Shown: positions 42,447-51,460, counted from the stretch's first letter. The stretch: DNA of 64,000 nt from an uncultured Alistipes sp. (GCA_910577475.1 CAJTLJ010000010.1:28428-92427), one strand, 5' to 3'. The notes: a model not told the origin generated them from the sequence alone. Numbers and translations: made by a program.

Positions 42447-42711
42447 TGTCACCTTGAGCGGAGGGGCATAGCCCCGCAGTCGAAACATCTCGACGCGACG
42501 GAAACATTCACCCGTGCGAAACCTCGCAGTTCGCAGCCAGCGAAGGACGAAATTTATTGCAGTCCTTCGCCCGCGGTGGCAGCGGACTGCCGGCGCCGGC
42601 GTCTTACGTCGGGCCTGTCCGTCTGGAATGGGATGTCTTGCGGTTTCAGGAGGGAGAGCGCCAGGAATCGTCGAAATTCCTCGATTCCGCTTCGCTGCAC
42701 TCGGGATGACA
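42447..42711 (-). repeat. REPIN-like element E1 carrying a nested palindrome
   Basis: Reverse orientation: on the plus strand it starts TGTCACCTTGAGCGGAGG and ends CACTCGGGATGACA. It is 265 bp rather than about 140. The extra length contains the second palindromic repeat at 42525-42591. The right-arm tip GGGGC/GCCCC is intact. The stems ATGTT/AAGGT and ATCCC/GGAAT are imperfect. Confidence 0.75.
42525..42591. repeat. Second palindromic repeat family, copy 1
   Basis: Inverted arms GCAGTTCGCAGCCA and TGGCAGCGGACTGC enclose AAGGAC/GTCCTT. It matches the copy at 52478-52543 in reverse orientation along nearly its whole length. It lies inside REPIN-like unit E1. Confidence 0.7.
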
Positions 42712-42757
42712 GAACAATGCCCGATTCACGATGCTCAATTCACAATTATTCTGTGTC

Positions 42758-42887
42758 TGTCACCTTGAGCGGAGGGCGAAGCCCGCAGTCGAAAGGTCCC
42801 GACTTTGCCGAACATTCACCCTTGCGATTCGCAAAAGGCTTCCTGCTAATACGACCCTCGAGATCCCTCAACAAGCTCGGGGTGACA
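42758..42887 (-). repeat. REPIN-like element E2
   Basis: Reverse-oriented full unit, TGTCACCTTGAGCGG to CTCGGGGTGACA. The right stem ACCTT/AAGGT is intact, with tip GGGC/GCCC. The left arm is altered (an AACAAG insertion near its tip and one stem mismatch). Linker ATTCACGATGCTCAATTCAC lies upstream of it. Confidence 0.8.
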
Positions 42888-42909
42888 TACATTCTTTAGC
42901 GAAGGTCCC

Positions 42910-42943
42910 TAAAAAGAGAGCCGCACCCGAAGGTGCGGCTCTC
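42910..42943 (-). terminator. Terminator of the CoA transferase / infB cluster
   Basis: A perfect 12-bp stem GAGAGCCGCACC/GGTGCGGCTCTC with a 4-base loop, and five T residues after it on the minus strand. It is 23 bases past the stop codon. Confidence 0.9.
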
Positions 42944-42965
42944 GCTATTGATGATTCCGATTGTC

Positions 42966-44285
42966 CTACTTTTTCATGTAGGATTTCACGTAGTGGTGGT
43001 GCGAACCGAAGCGCTCGAAGGCGGCGCGGTCCAGCTCCTCTTGAGCCGAAGGATCGGCGACGGAGATAATCAGACGGGCGCGCTCCTGGAGCGTCTTGCC
43101 GTAGAGATCGACGGCTCCGTGCTCGGTGACGAACCAGTGGATGTGGTTGCGGGTCGTAACGACGCCGGCACCGGGGTTCAGCACCGGAGCGATCTTCGAT
43201 ACTCCCTTGTTCGTCATCGAGGGCATGGCGATGATCGCCTTGCCGCCCTTCGAGAGCGAGGCTCCGTAAACGAAGTCGATCTGGCCGCCGACACCCGAAT
43301 AGAACTTCGTGCCCAGCGAGTCGGCGCACACCTGGCCGGTGAGGTCAACCTGAAGGGCCGAGTTGATGGCCGTCACGCGGTCGTTCTTCGAGATGACGTA
43401 GGGGTCGTTCGTATAGCCCACGTCCATCATCAGGACGCCCGGGTTGTCGTCGATGAAGTCGTAAACCCGCTGCGAACCCATCAGGAAGGTCGATACGATC
43501 TTGCCCGTGTCGATGTGCTTGGCCTCGCCGTTGATGACGCCGGCCTCGACCAGCGGCAGCACGCCGTCGGCGAACATCTCGGTGTGGATACCCAGATTCT
43601 TGTGACCCATCAGCTGCGACAGCACGGCGTTCGGAATGGCGCCGATGCCCATTTGCAGCGTGGCGCCGTCCTCGATCAGTTCGGCGCAGTTGCGGCCGAT
43701 GCGGGCCTCGATCTCGTTGGGCTGGGCGAAGTGCGCCTCGATGAGCGGCTGGTCGTCCTGCACGAAGGTGTCGATCTTCGACATCGGGATCATCGCCTGA
43801 CCGAACGAACGGGGCACGTACTTGTTGATGACGGCGATCACGTGGTCGGCCATCTCGATGGCGCCCAGCGAAGCGTCGACCGAGGTGCCGAGCGATACGT
43901 AGCCGTGCTTGTCCGGGGGCGACACCTGAATCATCGCCACGTTGCAGGGTACGGCTCCGCAACGGTAGAGGCGCTGCGTCTCGCTCAGGAAGATCGGAAT
44001 GTAGTCGGCATAGCCGCTCTGGGTATCCTTGCGGACGTTGGCGCCCACGAAGAAGGAGTCGAGCTGGAAGATGCCGTGGAACTCCTCGGAAGCATAGGGT
44101 GCCGGGCCCTCGGTGTGGAGGTGGTGGACATGTACGTCCCTGAATTCGCCGGCACGTCCGCGGCGGCACATGGCCTGGATCAGACATTGCGGTGCCGATG
44201 CCACGGCGCTCAGATGCACGTGGTCGCCGGACTTGATGACCTTGACGGCTTCGTCAGGTGATACGAAATGAATCGGTTTTAACAT
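42966..44285 (-). CDS. Acetyl-CoA hydrolase/transferase family protein (family I CoA transferase)
   Basis: 439 residues. It transfers CoA between acyl-CoA and a carboxylate such as acetate, propionate, butyrate or 4-hydroxybutyrate. The catalytic glutamate is E236 in GIHTEMFADG. Other family segments are QMGIGAIPNAVLSQL, the oxyanion-hole region YSGVGGQIDFVYGASLSKGGKAIIAMPS and the late GAGVVTTRNHIHWFVTEHGAVDL. The length and these motifs fit butyryl/4-hydroxybutyrate CoA transferases or acetyl-CoA hydrolases, and I cannot choose the substrate. In gut Bacteroidales it would recycle CoA during acid fermentation. It lies 19 bases after infB, an unusual neighbour, and shares its terminator. Confidence 0.88.
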   Translation of the reverse strand: MLKPIHFVSPDEAVKVIKSGDHVHLSAVASAPQCLIQAMCRRGRAGEFRDVHVHHLHTEGPAPYASEEFHGIFQLDSFFVGANVRKDTQSGYADYIPIFLSETQRLYRCGAVPCNVAMIQVSPPDKHGYVSLGTSVDASLGAIEMADHVIAVINKYVPRSFGQAMIPMSKIDTFVQDDQPLIEAHFAQPNEIEARIGRNCAELIEDGATLQMGIGAIPNAVLSQLMGHKNLGIHTEMFADGVLPLVEAGVINGEAKHIDTGKIVSTFLMGSQRVYDFIDDNPGVLMMDVGYTNDPYVISKNDRVTAINSALQVDLTGQVCADSLGTKFYSGVGGQIDFVYGASLSKGGKAIIAMPSMTNKGVSKIAPVLNPGAGVVTTRNHIHWFVTEHGAVDLYGKTLQERARLIISVADPSAQEELDRAAFERFGSHHHYVKSYMKK

Positions 44286-44304
44286 ATGGGTTTTAGGTTT
44301 GGTG

Positions 44305-47091
44305 TTACTTGTTGTTCTTGACGACCACCTGCTCGTACCCCTCTACGATATCGCCGACGCGGATGTCGTTGTAGGATTCGATGTTCAGACCGCAGTCCAT
44401 GCCCGAAGTGACCTCCTTCACGTCGTCCTTGAAACGGCGCAGCGAGCCCAGTTTGCCGGTGTAGACCACGATGCCGTCGCGGATGACGCGGATCGGGGTG
44501 TTGCGCGCGAGCTTGCCCTCGCGGACGATACAGCCGGCCACGGTGCCCACCTTCGAGATCTTGAAGGTCTCCAGCACCTCGACCGAGCAGACGATCTCCT
44601 CCTTGGTTACCGGTTCGAGCATGCCTTCGATGGCATCCTTGATGTCGTTGATGGCGTCGTAGATGATCGAGTAGAGGCGGATTTCGATCTCCTCCTTCTC
44701 GGCGATCTTGCGGGCGGCGGCCGACGGACGCACCTGGAAGCCCACGATGATGGCGTTCGAGGCGGCGGCCAGCAGCACGTCGGACTCCGAGATCTGGCCC
44801 ACGGCCGAGTGGATCACGTTCACCTGCACGGTCTCCTTCGAGAGCTTGATGAGCGAGCCCGACATGGCCTCGATCGAACCGTCCACGTCGCCCTTGACGA
44901 TGATGTTCAGCTCCTTGAACGAGCCGATGGCGATGCGTCGTCCGATCTCGTCCAGCGTGACGTGCTTCTGGGTCATGATGCCCTGCATGCGCTGCAGCTG
45001 CTCGCGCTTGTTGGCGATTTCGCGGGCCGAGCGGTCGTCGTCCATCACGTTGAAGGTGTCGCCGGCCTGCGGGGCTCCGTTCAGACCCAGCACCTGCACG
45101 GGGGTCGAGGGACCCGCTTCGAGCACCTTTTTGCCGTTCTCGTCGAACATCGCCTTCACGCGGCCCGTGTGAACGCCCGAGAGCATCACGTCGCCCACGC
45201 GCAGGGTTCCGTTCTGCACGAGGATGGTAGCCACGTAGCCGCGGCCCTTGTCGAGCGTCGACTCGATCACGGCACCCGTGGCCTTGCGGTCGGGGTTGGC
45301 CTTCAGGTCGAGCATCTCGGCCTCGAGCAGCACCTTCTCCAGCAGCTTGTCGAGGTTCAGACCCTTCTTGGCCGAAATGTCCTGGCTCTGGTATTTGCCG
45401 CCCCACTCCTCCAGGAGGTAGTTCATCTGGGCCAGCTGCTCCTTGATATGCTCGGGGTTGGCGCTGGGCTTGTCGATCTTGTTGATGGCGAATACCATCG
45501 GGACGCCGGCCGCCTGAGCGTGGTTGATCGCCTCGGTGGTCTGGGGCATCACGCTGTCGTCGGCCGCCACGATGATGATGGCGACGTCGGTGATCTTGGC
45601 GCCGCGGGCGCGCATGGCGGTGAAGGCCTCGTGGCCCGGCGTGTCGAGGAAGGTGATCTTCTGTCCGTTGAGCTCCACGCTGTAGGCACCGATGTGCTGC
45701 GTGATACCGCCGGCCTCGCCCTCGATGACGTTCGTTTTGCGGATGTTGTCCAGCAGCGAGGTCTTACCGTGGTCGACGTGTCCCATGACCGTGACGATCG
45801 GGGGGCGCGATACGAGCTGATCCTCGTCGTCCTGCTCCTCGTTGATCGCCTCCTGAATCTCCACCGAGACGAATTCGACCTTGAAGCCGAACTCCTCGGC
45901 CACGACCACGAGCGCCTCGGCGTCGAGTCGCTGGTTGATCGATACCATCAGACCCAGGTTCATGCAGGCCGTGATGACCTGCGTGACCGAGACGTTCATC
46001 ATGGTCGCCAGCTCGCTGACGGTCACGAATTCGGTCACCTTGAGCGTGGAACGCTCCATCTCCTCGCGCTCGAACTCCTCGTTCATGCGCTCGGCTACCA
46101 GTTCGCGCTTCTCCTTGCGGTACTTCGCACCCTTGTTCTTGGCACCCTTGGCCGTCAGACGGGCCAGCGTGTCCTTTACCTGCTTCGATACCTCCTCGTC
46201 GCTCACTTCGGGGCGGACGACGGGTTTCGGAGCCTTGTTCTTATTCTTGTTCTTGCGGCCCTCTCCCGGCTTGGGCTGGTTGGCGTTGTTGCCGCCGTTG
46301 CCGCTGCCCGGCTTGCCTCCCTGACCGTTGTTCTGACCGCCGCCCTTGCCGCTCTTCTGCTGCTGGGCGCGGTTCACGTCGACCTTCTCCTTTTGCAGGC
46401 GCTTGCGCTTGTGCTTGCCGCCCGGGACCATGCCCGTCACGTCCATCGTACCCAGTACCTTCGGACCGGTGAGGATCGTCGTCTCGGGCCGGAACGTCGT
46501 GTCCTTGCGCTCGGGCTCGGCCGCCTTGGGCTCCTCCGTCTTCGGAGCGGGGGCAGGGGCGGGTTGGGGCTTCGTTTCGGGAGCCGGCGTCTCCGCACGG
46601 GGTGCGGGCTCGGGCTTCACCTCCGGTTTCGGCTCGACGGCCGGAGCTGGGGCGGGTTTCGGCTCCGGCTTCGGTTCGGGTTTGGCGACCGGAGCGGGTG
46701 CGGGAGCCGGCGCGGGCTGCTGCTTGGGCTTGGGCGAGAGGTCGATCTTGCCCAGGATTCGCGGCTGCTGCAGATGATCGCGATTGTCGATGGTGTGGCT
46801 CTTGACCACGACCTCCTGCTCCTCCCTGCGGGGCTGAGCCTTCGTCTCCTCGATCGAGACCGTAGTCTGTTTCTGGGAGATGCGTTCGCGGATCGATTCG
46901 CGGGCGCTGCCGGCATTCCGGTTGCCACCGAACTCCTTCTCCAGAACGGCATACGTTTCGGGTTCGACCAGCGTATTGGGCGAACCGTCGCTCTTGATGC
47001 CCTTCTTCTGCATGAAGTCCGTGAGGGTGTTCAAGCCCACCTTGAACTCTTTGGCAACCTGAATGAGCCTTAATTTTCTTTCATTACTCAT
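44305..47091 (-). CDS. infB: Translation initiation factor IF-2
   Basis: A GTPase that brings initiator tRNA to the 30S subunit. It is 928 residues. The N-terminal IF2_N helix region starts MSNERKLRLIQVAKEFKVGLNTL, followed by a long disordered Pro/Ala/Lys-rich linker (about 90-320). The G domain has G1 GHVDHGKTS (about 436), the G3 segment LDTPGHEAF and G4 NKID. Domains II-IV follow and end in GYEQVVVKNNK. It is the third gene of the classic rimP-nusA-infB order, 45 bases after nusA. The low-complexity linker is typical for Bacteroidetes IF-2. Confidence 0.97.
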   Translation of the reverse strand: MSNERKLRLIQVAKEFKVGLNTLTDFMQKKGIKSDGSPNTLVEPETYAVLEKEFGGNRNAGSARESIRERISQKQTTVSIEETKAQPRREEQEVVVKSHTIDNRDHLQQPRILGKIDLSPKPKQQPAPAPAPAPVAKPEPKPEPKPAPAPAVEPKPEVKPEPAPRAETPAPETKPQPAPAPAPKTEEPKAAEPERKDTTFRPETTILTGPKVLGTMDVTGMVPGGKHKRKRLQKEKVDVNRAQQQKSGKGGGQNNGQGGKPGSGNGGNNANQPKPGEGRKNKNKNKAPKPVVRPEVSDEEVSKQVKDTLARLTAKGAKNKGAKYRKEKRELVAERMNEEFEREEMERSTLKVTEFVTVSELATMMNVSVTQVITACMNLGLMVSINQRLDAEALVVVAEEFGFKVEFVSVEIQEAINEEQDDEDQLVSRPPIVTVMGHVDHGKTSLLDNIRKTNVIEGEAGGITQHIGAYSVELNGQKITFLDTPGHEAFTAMRARGAKITDVAIIIVAADDSVMPQTTEAINHAQAAGVPMVFAINKIDKPSANPEHIKEQLAQMNYLLEEWGGKYQSQDISAKKGLNLDKLLEKVLLEAEMLDLKANPDRKATGAVIESTLDKGRGYVATILVQNGTLRVGDVMLSGVHTGRVKAMFDENGKKVLEAGPSTPVQVLGLNGAPQAGDTFNVMDDDRSAREIANKREQLQRMQGIMTQKHVTLDEIGRRIAIGSFKELNIIVKGDVDGSIEAMSGSLIKLSKETVQVNVIHSAVGQISESDVLLAAASNAIIVGFQVRPSAAARKIAEKEEIEIRLYSIIYDAINDIKDAIEGMLEPVTKEEIVCSVEVLETFKISKVGTVAGCIVREGKLARNTPIRVIRDGIVVYTGKLGSLRRFKDDVKEVTSGMDCGLNIESYNDIRVGDIVEGYEQVVVKNNK

Positions 47092-47136
47092 ATTTTGTCC
47101 TTTCTTTGTTTTAGCTTGTTAGGGGCGACGGATCCG

Positions 47137-48366
47137 CTATTCGAATTCGGCCTTGAGAATCTCGACTACCTTCTGGGCCTGCTCCAGCTCCAGGTCGGCG
47201 CGCGTGGCGATCTCCTCCACGGGGAGCTCCAGCACGCTCTTGGCGGTGTCGCAGCCGGCGGCCTTCAGGGCGTCGATGATCCACTTTTCGATCTCGTCGG
47301 AGAACTCGGTCAGGGCCACGTCCTCCTCCTCGATCTCGCGGTAGACGTCGATGTCGTAGCCGGTGAGCATCTTCGACAGACGGATGTTCAGACCGCCCTT
47401 GCCGATAGCCAGCGACACCTGGTCGGGCTTCAGGTAGACGGTTGCGGTCTTGCTCTCCTCGTCGATGGTGATGCTCGATATCTTGGCCGGGTTCAGCGAC
47501 CGCTGGATCATCAGCTGGGTGTTGGTGGTGTAGTTCACCACGTCGATGTTCTCGTTGCGCAGCTCCTTGACGATGGAGTAGATGCGCGAACCCTTCATGC
47601 CCACGCAGGCGCCCACCGGGTCGATGCGGTCGTCGTAGGACTCCACGGCCACCTTGGCCCGCTCGCCCGGGATGCGGACGATCTTCTTGATGGTGATCAG
47701 TCCGTCGAAGATTTCGGGAACCTCCTGCTCGAACAGACGCTCCAGGAATTGGCTGGCCGTGCGCGAGAGGATGATGCGGGGCTGGTTGTTGTTCATCTCC
47801 ACGGATTTCACGATCGCCTTGATGGTGTCGCCCTTGCGGTAGAAGTCGTTGGGGATCTGCTCGGCCTTCGGCAGGATCAGCTCGTTCTCGTCATCGTCCA
47901 GAATCAGCACCTCCTTCTTCCAGACCTGGTAAACCTCGCCGGTGATGATCTCGCCCACCTTCTGCGAGTACTTCTCGTAAAGGTTGGCCTTCTCCAGATC
48001 GAGAATGCGCGAGGCCAGGTTCTGACGCAGCGACAGCACGGCGCGGCGGCCGAACGAGGCGAGCTTGATCTCGTCGGCATACTCGTCGCCCACCTCGTAG
48101 GTGGGGTCGATCTGCTTCACCTCCGACACGGCGATCTGCTGGTTGGGGTTCTCCACGGCGCCGTCCTCGACGACGGTGCGGTTGCGCCAGATCTCCAGGT
48201 CGCCCTTCTCGGGGTTGATAATCACGTCGAAGTTCTGATCCGTCTCGTACTGCTTCTCCAGTGCGTGGCGGAATACGTCCTCCAGTACGCCGATCATCGT
48301 GCTCTTGTCGATGTTCTTCAGCTCCTTGAACTCTGCGAAGTTGCTGATAAGATTCAGGTTGTCCAT
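47137..48366 (-). CDS. nusA: Transcription termination/antitermination factor NusA
   Basis: 409 residues from MDNLNLISNFAEFKELK. The N-terminal RNA-polymerase-binding domain (about 1-120) is followed by the S1 domain (about 130-205, GEIITGEVYQVWKKEVLI) and two KH domains (about 220-345, with GMKGSRIYSIVKELRNENIDVV and then LAIGKGGLNIRLSKMLTGYDID). The C-terminal acidic extension is short (ends EILKAEFE). The repeat domains of E. coli NusA are absent, as usual outside Proteobacteria. The frame is open up to 49026, but the extra part overlaps rimP and is not coding. It sits between rimP and infB. Confidence 0.96.
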   Translation of the reverse strand: MDNLNLISNFAEFKELKNIDKSTMIGVLEDVFRHALEKQYETDQNFDVIINPEKGDLEIWRNRTVVEDGAVENPNQQIAVSEVKQIDPTYEVGDEYADEIKLASFGRRAVLSLRQNLASRILDLEKANLYEKYSQKVGEIITGEVYQVWKKEVLILDDDENELILPKAEQIPNDFYRKGDTIKAIVKSVEMNNNQPRIILSRTASQFLERLFEQEVPEIFDGLITIKKIVRIPGERAKVAVESYDDRIDPVGACVGMKGSRIYSIVKELRNENIDVVNYTTNTQLMIQRSLNPAKISSITIDEESKTATVYLKPDQVSLAIGKGGLNIRLSKMLTGYDIDVYREIEEEDVALTEFSDEIEKWIIDALKAAGCDTAKSVLELPVEEIATRADLELEQAQKVVEILKAEFE

Positions 48367-48416
48367 TTTTTTTGTCTTTCTATATTTTATTTTTCGAATA
48401 TGCGCGTTCCGCGGGG

Positions 48417-48884
48417 CTACTTGAAGTCGAGCCACTCCCGGGTATATTTGATCTCGCTGAAGGGGTAGGTGCGCTCGACCTTCACGGCCACCTTGCGCTT
48501 CTTGCCCTCCACAGCCTGCTTCTCCTCGTAGCTCAGGGCGACGCCCCGGTCGTCGACCGCATCCAGCGTAGCCAGAATCTTGACGCCGCTGGCGAGCAGC
48601 ACCTCGACCGGTCGGCCGACCAGCTTGCGATACTGGCGCAGGCACTTCAGCTCGGAGCCGATGCCGGCCGAAGCCACCGTGAGTTCGAAATCCTCCACGT
48701 CGCGGTCGAACTCGGCCTCGATCGCGCGGCTCAACGCCACGCAGGCGTCGATGGCGACCGACGTGTCGCTGTCGATCAGGAGTTCCACTTCGTTCGACGG
48801 GGTGGCCGTGCAACTTACCACGAACAGCTCCGTGCCCTCCAGCCGGCGGGTTGCTATCTCTTCGATTTTCTTGCAGTCGATCAT
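48417..48884 (-). CDS. rimP: Ribosome maturation factor RimP
   Basis: 155 residues from MIDCKKIEEIATRRL. It assists 30S subunit maturation. Family features are the alpha-beta N-domain with EVELLIDSDTSVAIDACVALSRAIE, then DFELTVASAGIGSELKCLRQYRKLVGRPVEV (the RimP signature, usually EVSSPG...L), and a small SH3-like C-domain with KILATLDAVDDRGVAL. The E(V)SSPG segment reads ASAGIG, a variant seen in Bacteroidetes. It is the first gene of the rimP-nusA-infB operon, with the promoter at 48972-49002 and a hairpin in the leader. Confidence 0.92.
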   Translation of the reverse strand: MIDCKKIEEIATRRLEGTELFVVSCTATPSNEVELLIDSDTSVAIDACVALSRAIEAEFDRDVEDFELTVASAGIGSELKCLRQYRKLVGRPVEVLLASGVKILATLDAVDDRGVALSYEEKQAVEGKKRKVAVKVERTYPFSEIKYTREWLDFK

Positions 48885-48933
48885 AGTTTTGCAGGTAGGA
48901 AATGTTGGTTTTGTCTCCGTAATAGTACGAAAC

Positions 48934-48954
48934 AAGGGGACTCCGCGTCCCCTT
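48934..48954 (-). promoter_or_regulatory. Hairpin in the rimP-nusA-infB leader
   Basis: AAGGGGAC/GTCCCCTT (8 bp) around TCCGC lies between the predicted start of transcription and rimP. No T run follows, so it is more likely a structured leader than a terminator. Confidence 0.5.
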
Positions 48955-48971
48955 ATCTCTCGTTAACGATG

Positions 48972-49002
48972 CAAATATAGCGAAAATTTTCCGTCCGCCA
49001 AA
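48972..49002 (-). promoter_or_regulatory. Promoter of the rimP-nusA-infB operon
   Basis: On the minus strand, TTTG (complement 48999-49002) and TATATTTG (complement 48972-48979) are 19 bases apart. The rimP start is about 88 bases downstream. Confidence 0.75.
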
Positions 49003-49075
49003 AAAAAATGGCGAATTCATCCTCATTCGGCGGCCGGTGCCGATTGGGGCTCCGGGTTTTCTCCGGTCCCGGTCC

Positions 49076-49163
49076 GTCGCTCCGGGCGGAGCCGAGAGGT
49101 TTCGGCGGTCGTACCATCGACCCCGTGCGAAGCATACGGGCGATGGCTCCGTTCGATATGACG
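49076..49163 (+). repeat. REPIN-like element F (decayed copy)
   Basis: GTCGCTCCGGGCGGAGCCGA ... CGGCGGTCGTACC ... CCCGTGCGAA ... TCGATATGACGG keeps the order of family landmarks but most stem bases have changed. This is a weak assignment. Confidence 0.45.
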
Positions 49164-49178
49164 GGGTGGGGCGATGAC

Positions 49179-49216
49179 AACAGGGCGTTGTCCGGAAGTC
49201 CGGACAACGCCCTGTT
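49179..49216 (-). terminator. Hairpin downstream of lpxA
   Basis: A perfect 18-bp stem AACAGGGCGTTGTCCGGA/TCCGGACAACGCCCTGTT, 24 bases past the lpxA stop. It has no clear T run on the minus strand. Confidence 0.65.
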
Positions 49217-49239
49217 TGCGGGGTATCGCAGGGGGAGGG

Positions 49240-50028
49240 CTACTCCCGATTCGAAGCGTAGGGCTTGATGATGCCGCGCTGCGAGGTGCGGATGAATTCG
49301 AGGAGCTGGTCGCGGTCCGGACTTTGCGGAACCGTTCGCTCCACCTCGTCGCAGCCGTTCATGTAGTTCAGTCCGCTCTGGAAGAGGATGCGGCATGCCT
49401 CGTGGATCTCGTCGATGCGCTGCTGCGTGAAGTCGCGCCGGCTCAGTCCGATTTTGTTCACGCCCGCGAAGCGGAGCGTGTCGTTGCGGACGACGACGAA
49501 CGGAGGCACGTCCTTGCCGAGCAGGGCGCCGCCCTGGATCATGACGTGGTCGCCGATGCGGGTCCACTGGTGGATGGCGGCATGTCCCCCGATCACGGCC
49601 CAGTCGCCGACGTGCACCTCGCCGGCCAGCGAGACGCGGTTGGCAATCACGCAACGGCTCCCCACCACGCAGTCGTGGCCCACATGAACATAGGCCATCA
49701 GCAGGTTATGGTCGCCGATGACGGTCGTGCCGGTCGATGCCGTGCCGCGACTGATGGTGACGTATTCGCGGATGTCGTTGTAGTCGCCGATGACGGCCGT
49801 GGTCTTCTCGCCCCGGAACTTCAGGTCCTGCGGCAGGCAGGCGATCGAAGCCGCCGTGTGGATCTTGCAACCCTTTCCGATGCGGGCGCCGTCGTGGATG
49901 ACGGCCCCGGGGCCGATCCAGCAGTTGTCGCCGATCTCGACGTCGCCGGCGATATAGGCAAAGGGTTCTACGGTAATATTGTTTCCCAACCGGGCGTCGG
50001 GGTGGATATAGGCCAAAGGACTGATCAT
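49240..50028 (-). CDS. lpxA: Acyl-ACP--UDP-N-acetylglucosamine O-acyltransferase LpxA
   Basis: The first enzyme of lipid A synthesis, 262 residues. A left-handed beta-helix of hexapeptide repeats (about 1-190; AYIHPDARLGNNITVEPFAYI is typical) is followed by a helical C-terminal domain. The catalytic histidine is in AYVHVGHDCVVG (H118 by alignment with H125 of the E. coli enzyme). The length is standard. It starts 10 bases after lpxC-fabZ, so three steps of lipid A and fatty acid metabolism are encoded in one operon. The cytoplasmic enzyme works on 3-hydroxyacyl-ACP. Confidence 0.96.
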   Translation of the reverse strand: MISPLAYIHPDARLGNNITVEPFAYIAGDVEIGDNCWIGPGAVIHDGARIGKGCKIHTAASIACLPQDLKFRGEKTTAVIGDYNDIREYVTISRGTASTGTTVIGDHNLLMAYVHVGHDCVVGSRCVIANRVSLAGEVHVGDWAVIGGHAAIHQWTRIGDHVMIQGGALLGKDVPPFVVVRNDTLRFAGVNKIGLSRRDFTQQRIDEIHEACRILFQSGLNYMNGCDEVERTVPQSPDRDQLLEFIRTSQRGIIKPYASNRE

Positions 50029-50038
50029 AGGCGTCTTT

Positions 50039-51433
50039 TTAGTGTTGCTTGTTTTTCACGATCTGGGCCATCATCACCGCTTCGCAGGCGAGCGTCTCGC
50101 CGACGAAAGCCTTGCCCTCGACGACGGCCACGCCGCGGCGGATGGGCTCCAGCAGTTGGATCTCGAATTGGAGCGTGTCGCCCGGAACCACCTTGCGCTT
50201 GAACTTCACGCTGTCGATCTTCATGAAATAGGTGGAGTAGTTCTCGGGGTCGGGCACCGTACCCAGCACCAGAATGCCCGAGCACTGCGCCATGGCCTCG
50301 ACGATCAGCACGCCCGGCATGACGGGCTCCTCTGGGAAGTGGCCCACGAAGAAGGGCTCGTTCATCGTCACGTTCTTGATGCCGGCCACCGACTGTTCGT
50401 CGCGGTGGAAGATGCGGTCCACGAGCAGGAACGGCGGACGGTGGGGCAGCATGCGGCGAATGGCGTTGATGTCGTAGAGGGGGCTCTGGCGGCAGTCGTA
50501 CTTGAAGCGGGGCTTCTCGCCCTCCTTGCGGATGGTGCGCTTGGTCTGCTTCATGAACTCCGTATTGGCGAAGTGGCCGGGGCGGGTGGCCCATACGCGG
50601 CCCTTGATGCGGCGGCCCAGCAGGGCGAAGTCGCCCAGCAGGTCGAGCAGTTTGTGGCGGGCCAGCTCGTTGTTGAAGCGGAGCTCCAGGTTGTTGAGGT
50701 AGCCGCCCGTGATGCGGATATCCTGCTTGTTGAAGATCTTCTTCAGGTGGTCGAACTGTTCGTCCGACACGGGGTTCTCCACCACCACGATGGCGTTGTC
50801 CAGGTCGCCTCCCTTGATGAGGTTCATGTTCATCAGGGGCTCCAGCTCGTGCAGGAAGACGAACGTGCGGCAGGGGGCGATCTTCGCGGCGTAGTTGTCG
50901 CCCGGAACGAAGGTGGCATACTGGTTGCCGATCACCTTCGAGTTGTAGTCCACGTGCAGCGATACGGAGAACTCGTCGTCGGGATAGAGGATGATCGCCA
51001 CGCCCTTCTCGGGGATGGTGTAGACCATCTTTTCGGTCACCTGGTAGTAGTTCCGGTCGGCGGCCTGCTCCTGGAGCCCGGTTTCGACGATGGCGGCGGC
51101 GTATTCGCGCGCCGAACCGTCCATGATGGGGGTTTCGGGTGCGTCGATTTCGATCTCCGCATTATCCACGCCGAGCGTCCACAGGGCCGACATGATATGT
51201 TCGATGGTGGCGACGCGGGCGCCGTTGAGTTCGATGGTGGTGCCCCGCGAGGTGTCGACCACGTAGTCGCACAAGGCGGGAATGGCGGGAGAGCCCTCCA
51301 GGTCGATGCGGCGGAATACGATGCCGGTGTCGGCCGGTGCGGGCTTGACGGTCATGGTCACTTGAACGCCGGTGTGGAGCCCCTTTCCGGAGAAGGAGAT
51401 CGGCGCTTTCAGAGTCTGTTGTTTCAATGACAT
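50039..51433 (-). CDS. lpxC-fabZ: Bifunctional LpxC deacetylase / FabZ dehydratase
   Basis: A 464-residue fusion. The LpxC part (about 1-310) deacetylates UDP-3-O-acyl-GlcNAc, the committed step of lipid A synthesis. Its zinc ligands are H79 (TIEHIMSAL), H260 and D264 (ELARHKLLDLLGDFALLG). The FabZ part (about 318-464) dehydrates 3-hydroxyacyl-ACP, with H365 (VGHFPEEPVMPG) and E379 (IVEAMAQ) as catalytic pair. The fusion is common in Bacteroidetes and couples lipid A to fatty acid supply. I start at MSLKQQTLKAPISF. The open frame continues to 51502 across the promoter. Confidence 0.96.
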   Translation of the reverse strand: MSLKQQTLKAPISFSGKGLHTGVQVTMTVKPAPADTGIVFRRIDLEGSPAIPALCDYVVDTSRGTTIELNGARVATIEHIMSALWTLGVDNAEIEIDAPETPIMDGSAREYAAAIVETGLQEQAADRNYYQVTEKMVYTIPEKGVAIILYPDDEFSVSLHVDYNSKVIGNQYATFVPGDNYAAKIAPCRTFVFLHELEPLMNMNLIKGGDLDNAIVVVENPVSDEQFDHLKKIFNKQDIRITGGYLNNLELRFNNELARHKLLDLLGDFALLGRRIKGRVWATRPGHFANTEFMKQTKRTIRKEGEKPRFKYDCRQSPLYDINAIRRMLPHRPPFLLVDRIFHRDEQSVAGIKNVTMNEPFFVGHFPEEPVMPGVLIVEAMAQCSGILVLGTVPDPENYSTYFMKIDSVKFKRKVVPGDTLQFEIQLLEPIRRGVAVVEGKAFVGETLACEAVMMAQIVKNKQH

Positions 51434-51460
51434 ATCGGGATAGGTTAATATTTTTGCCCA

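Noticed and set aside
44299..47073. A 924-codon open frame on the plus strand opposite infB
   Set aside because: The high GC content leaves long antisense frames. Its translation is Leu/Val/His/Asp-rich low complexity with no domain, while the other strand encodes a complete IF-2.
48367..49026. An N-terminal extension of NusA through rimP
   Set aside because: It overlaps rimP in another frame and the rimP promoter. NusA proteins begin near MDNLNLIS.
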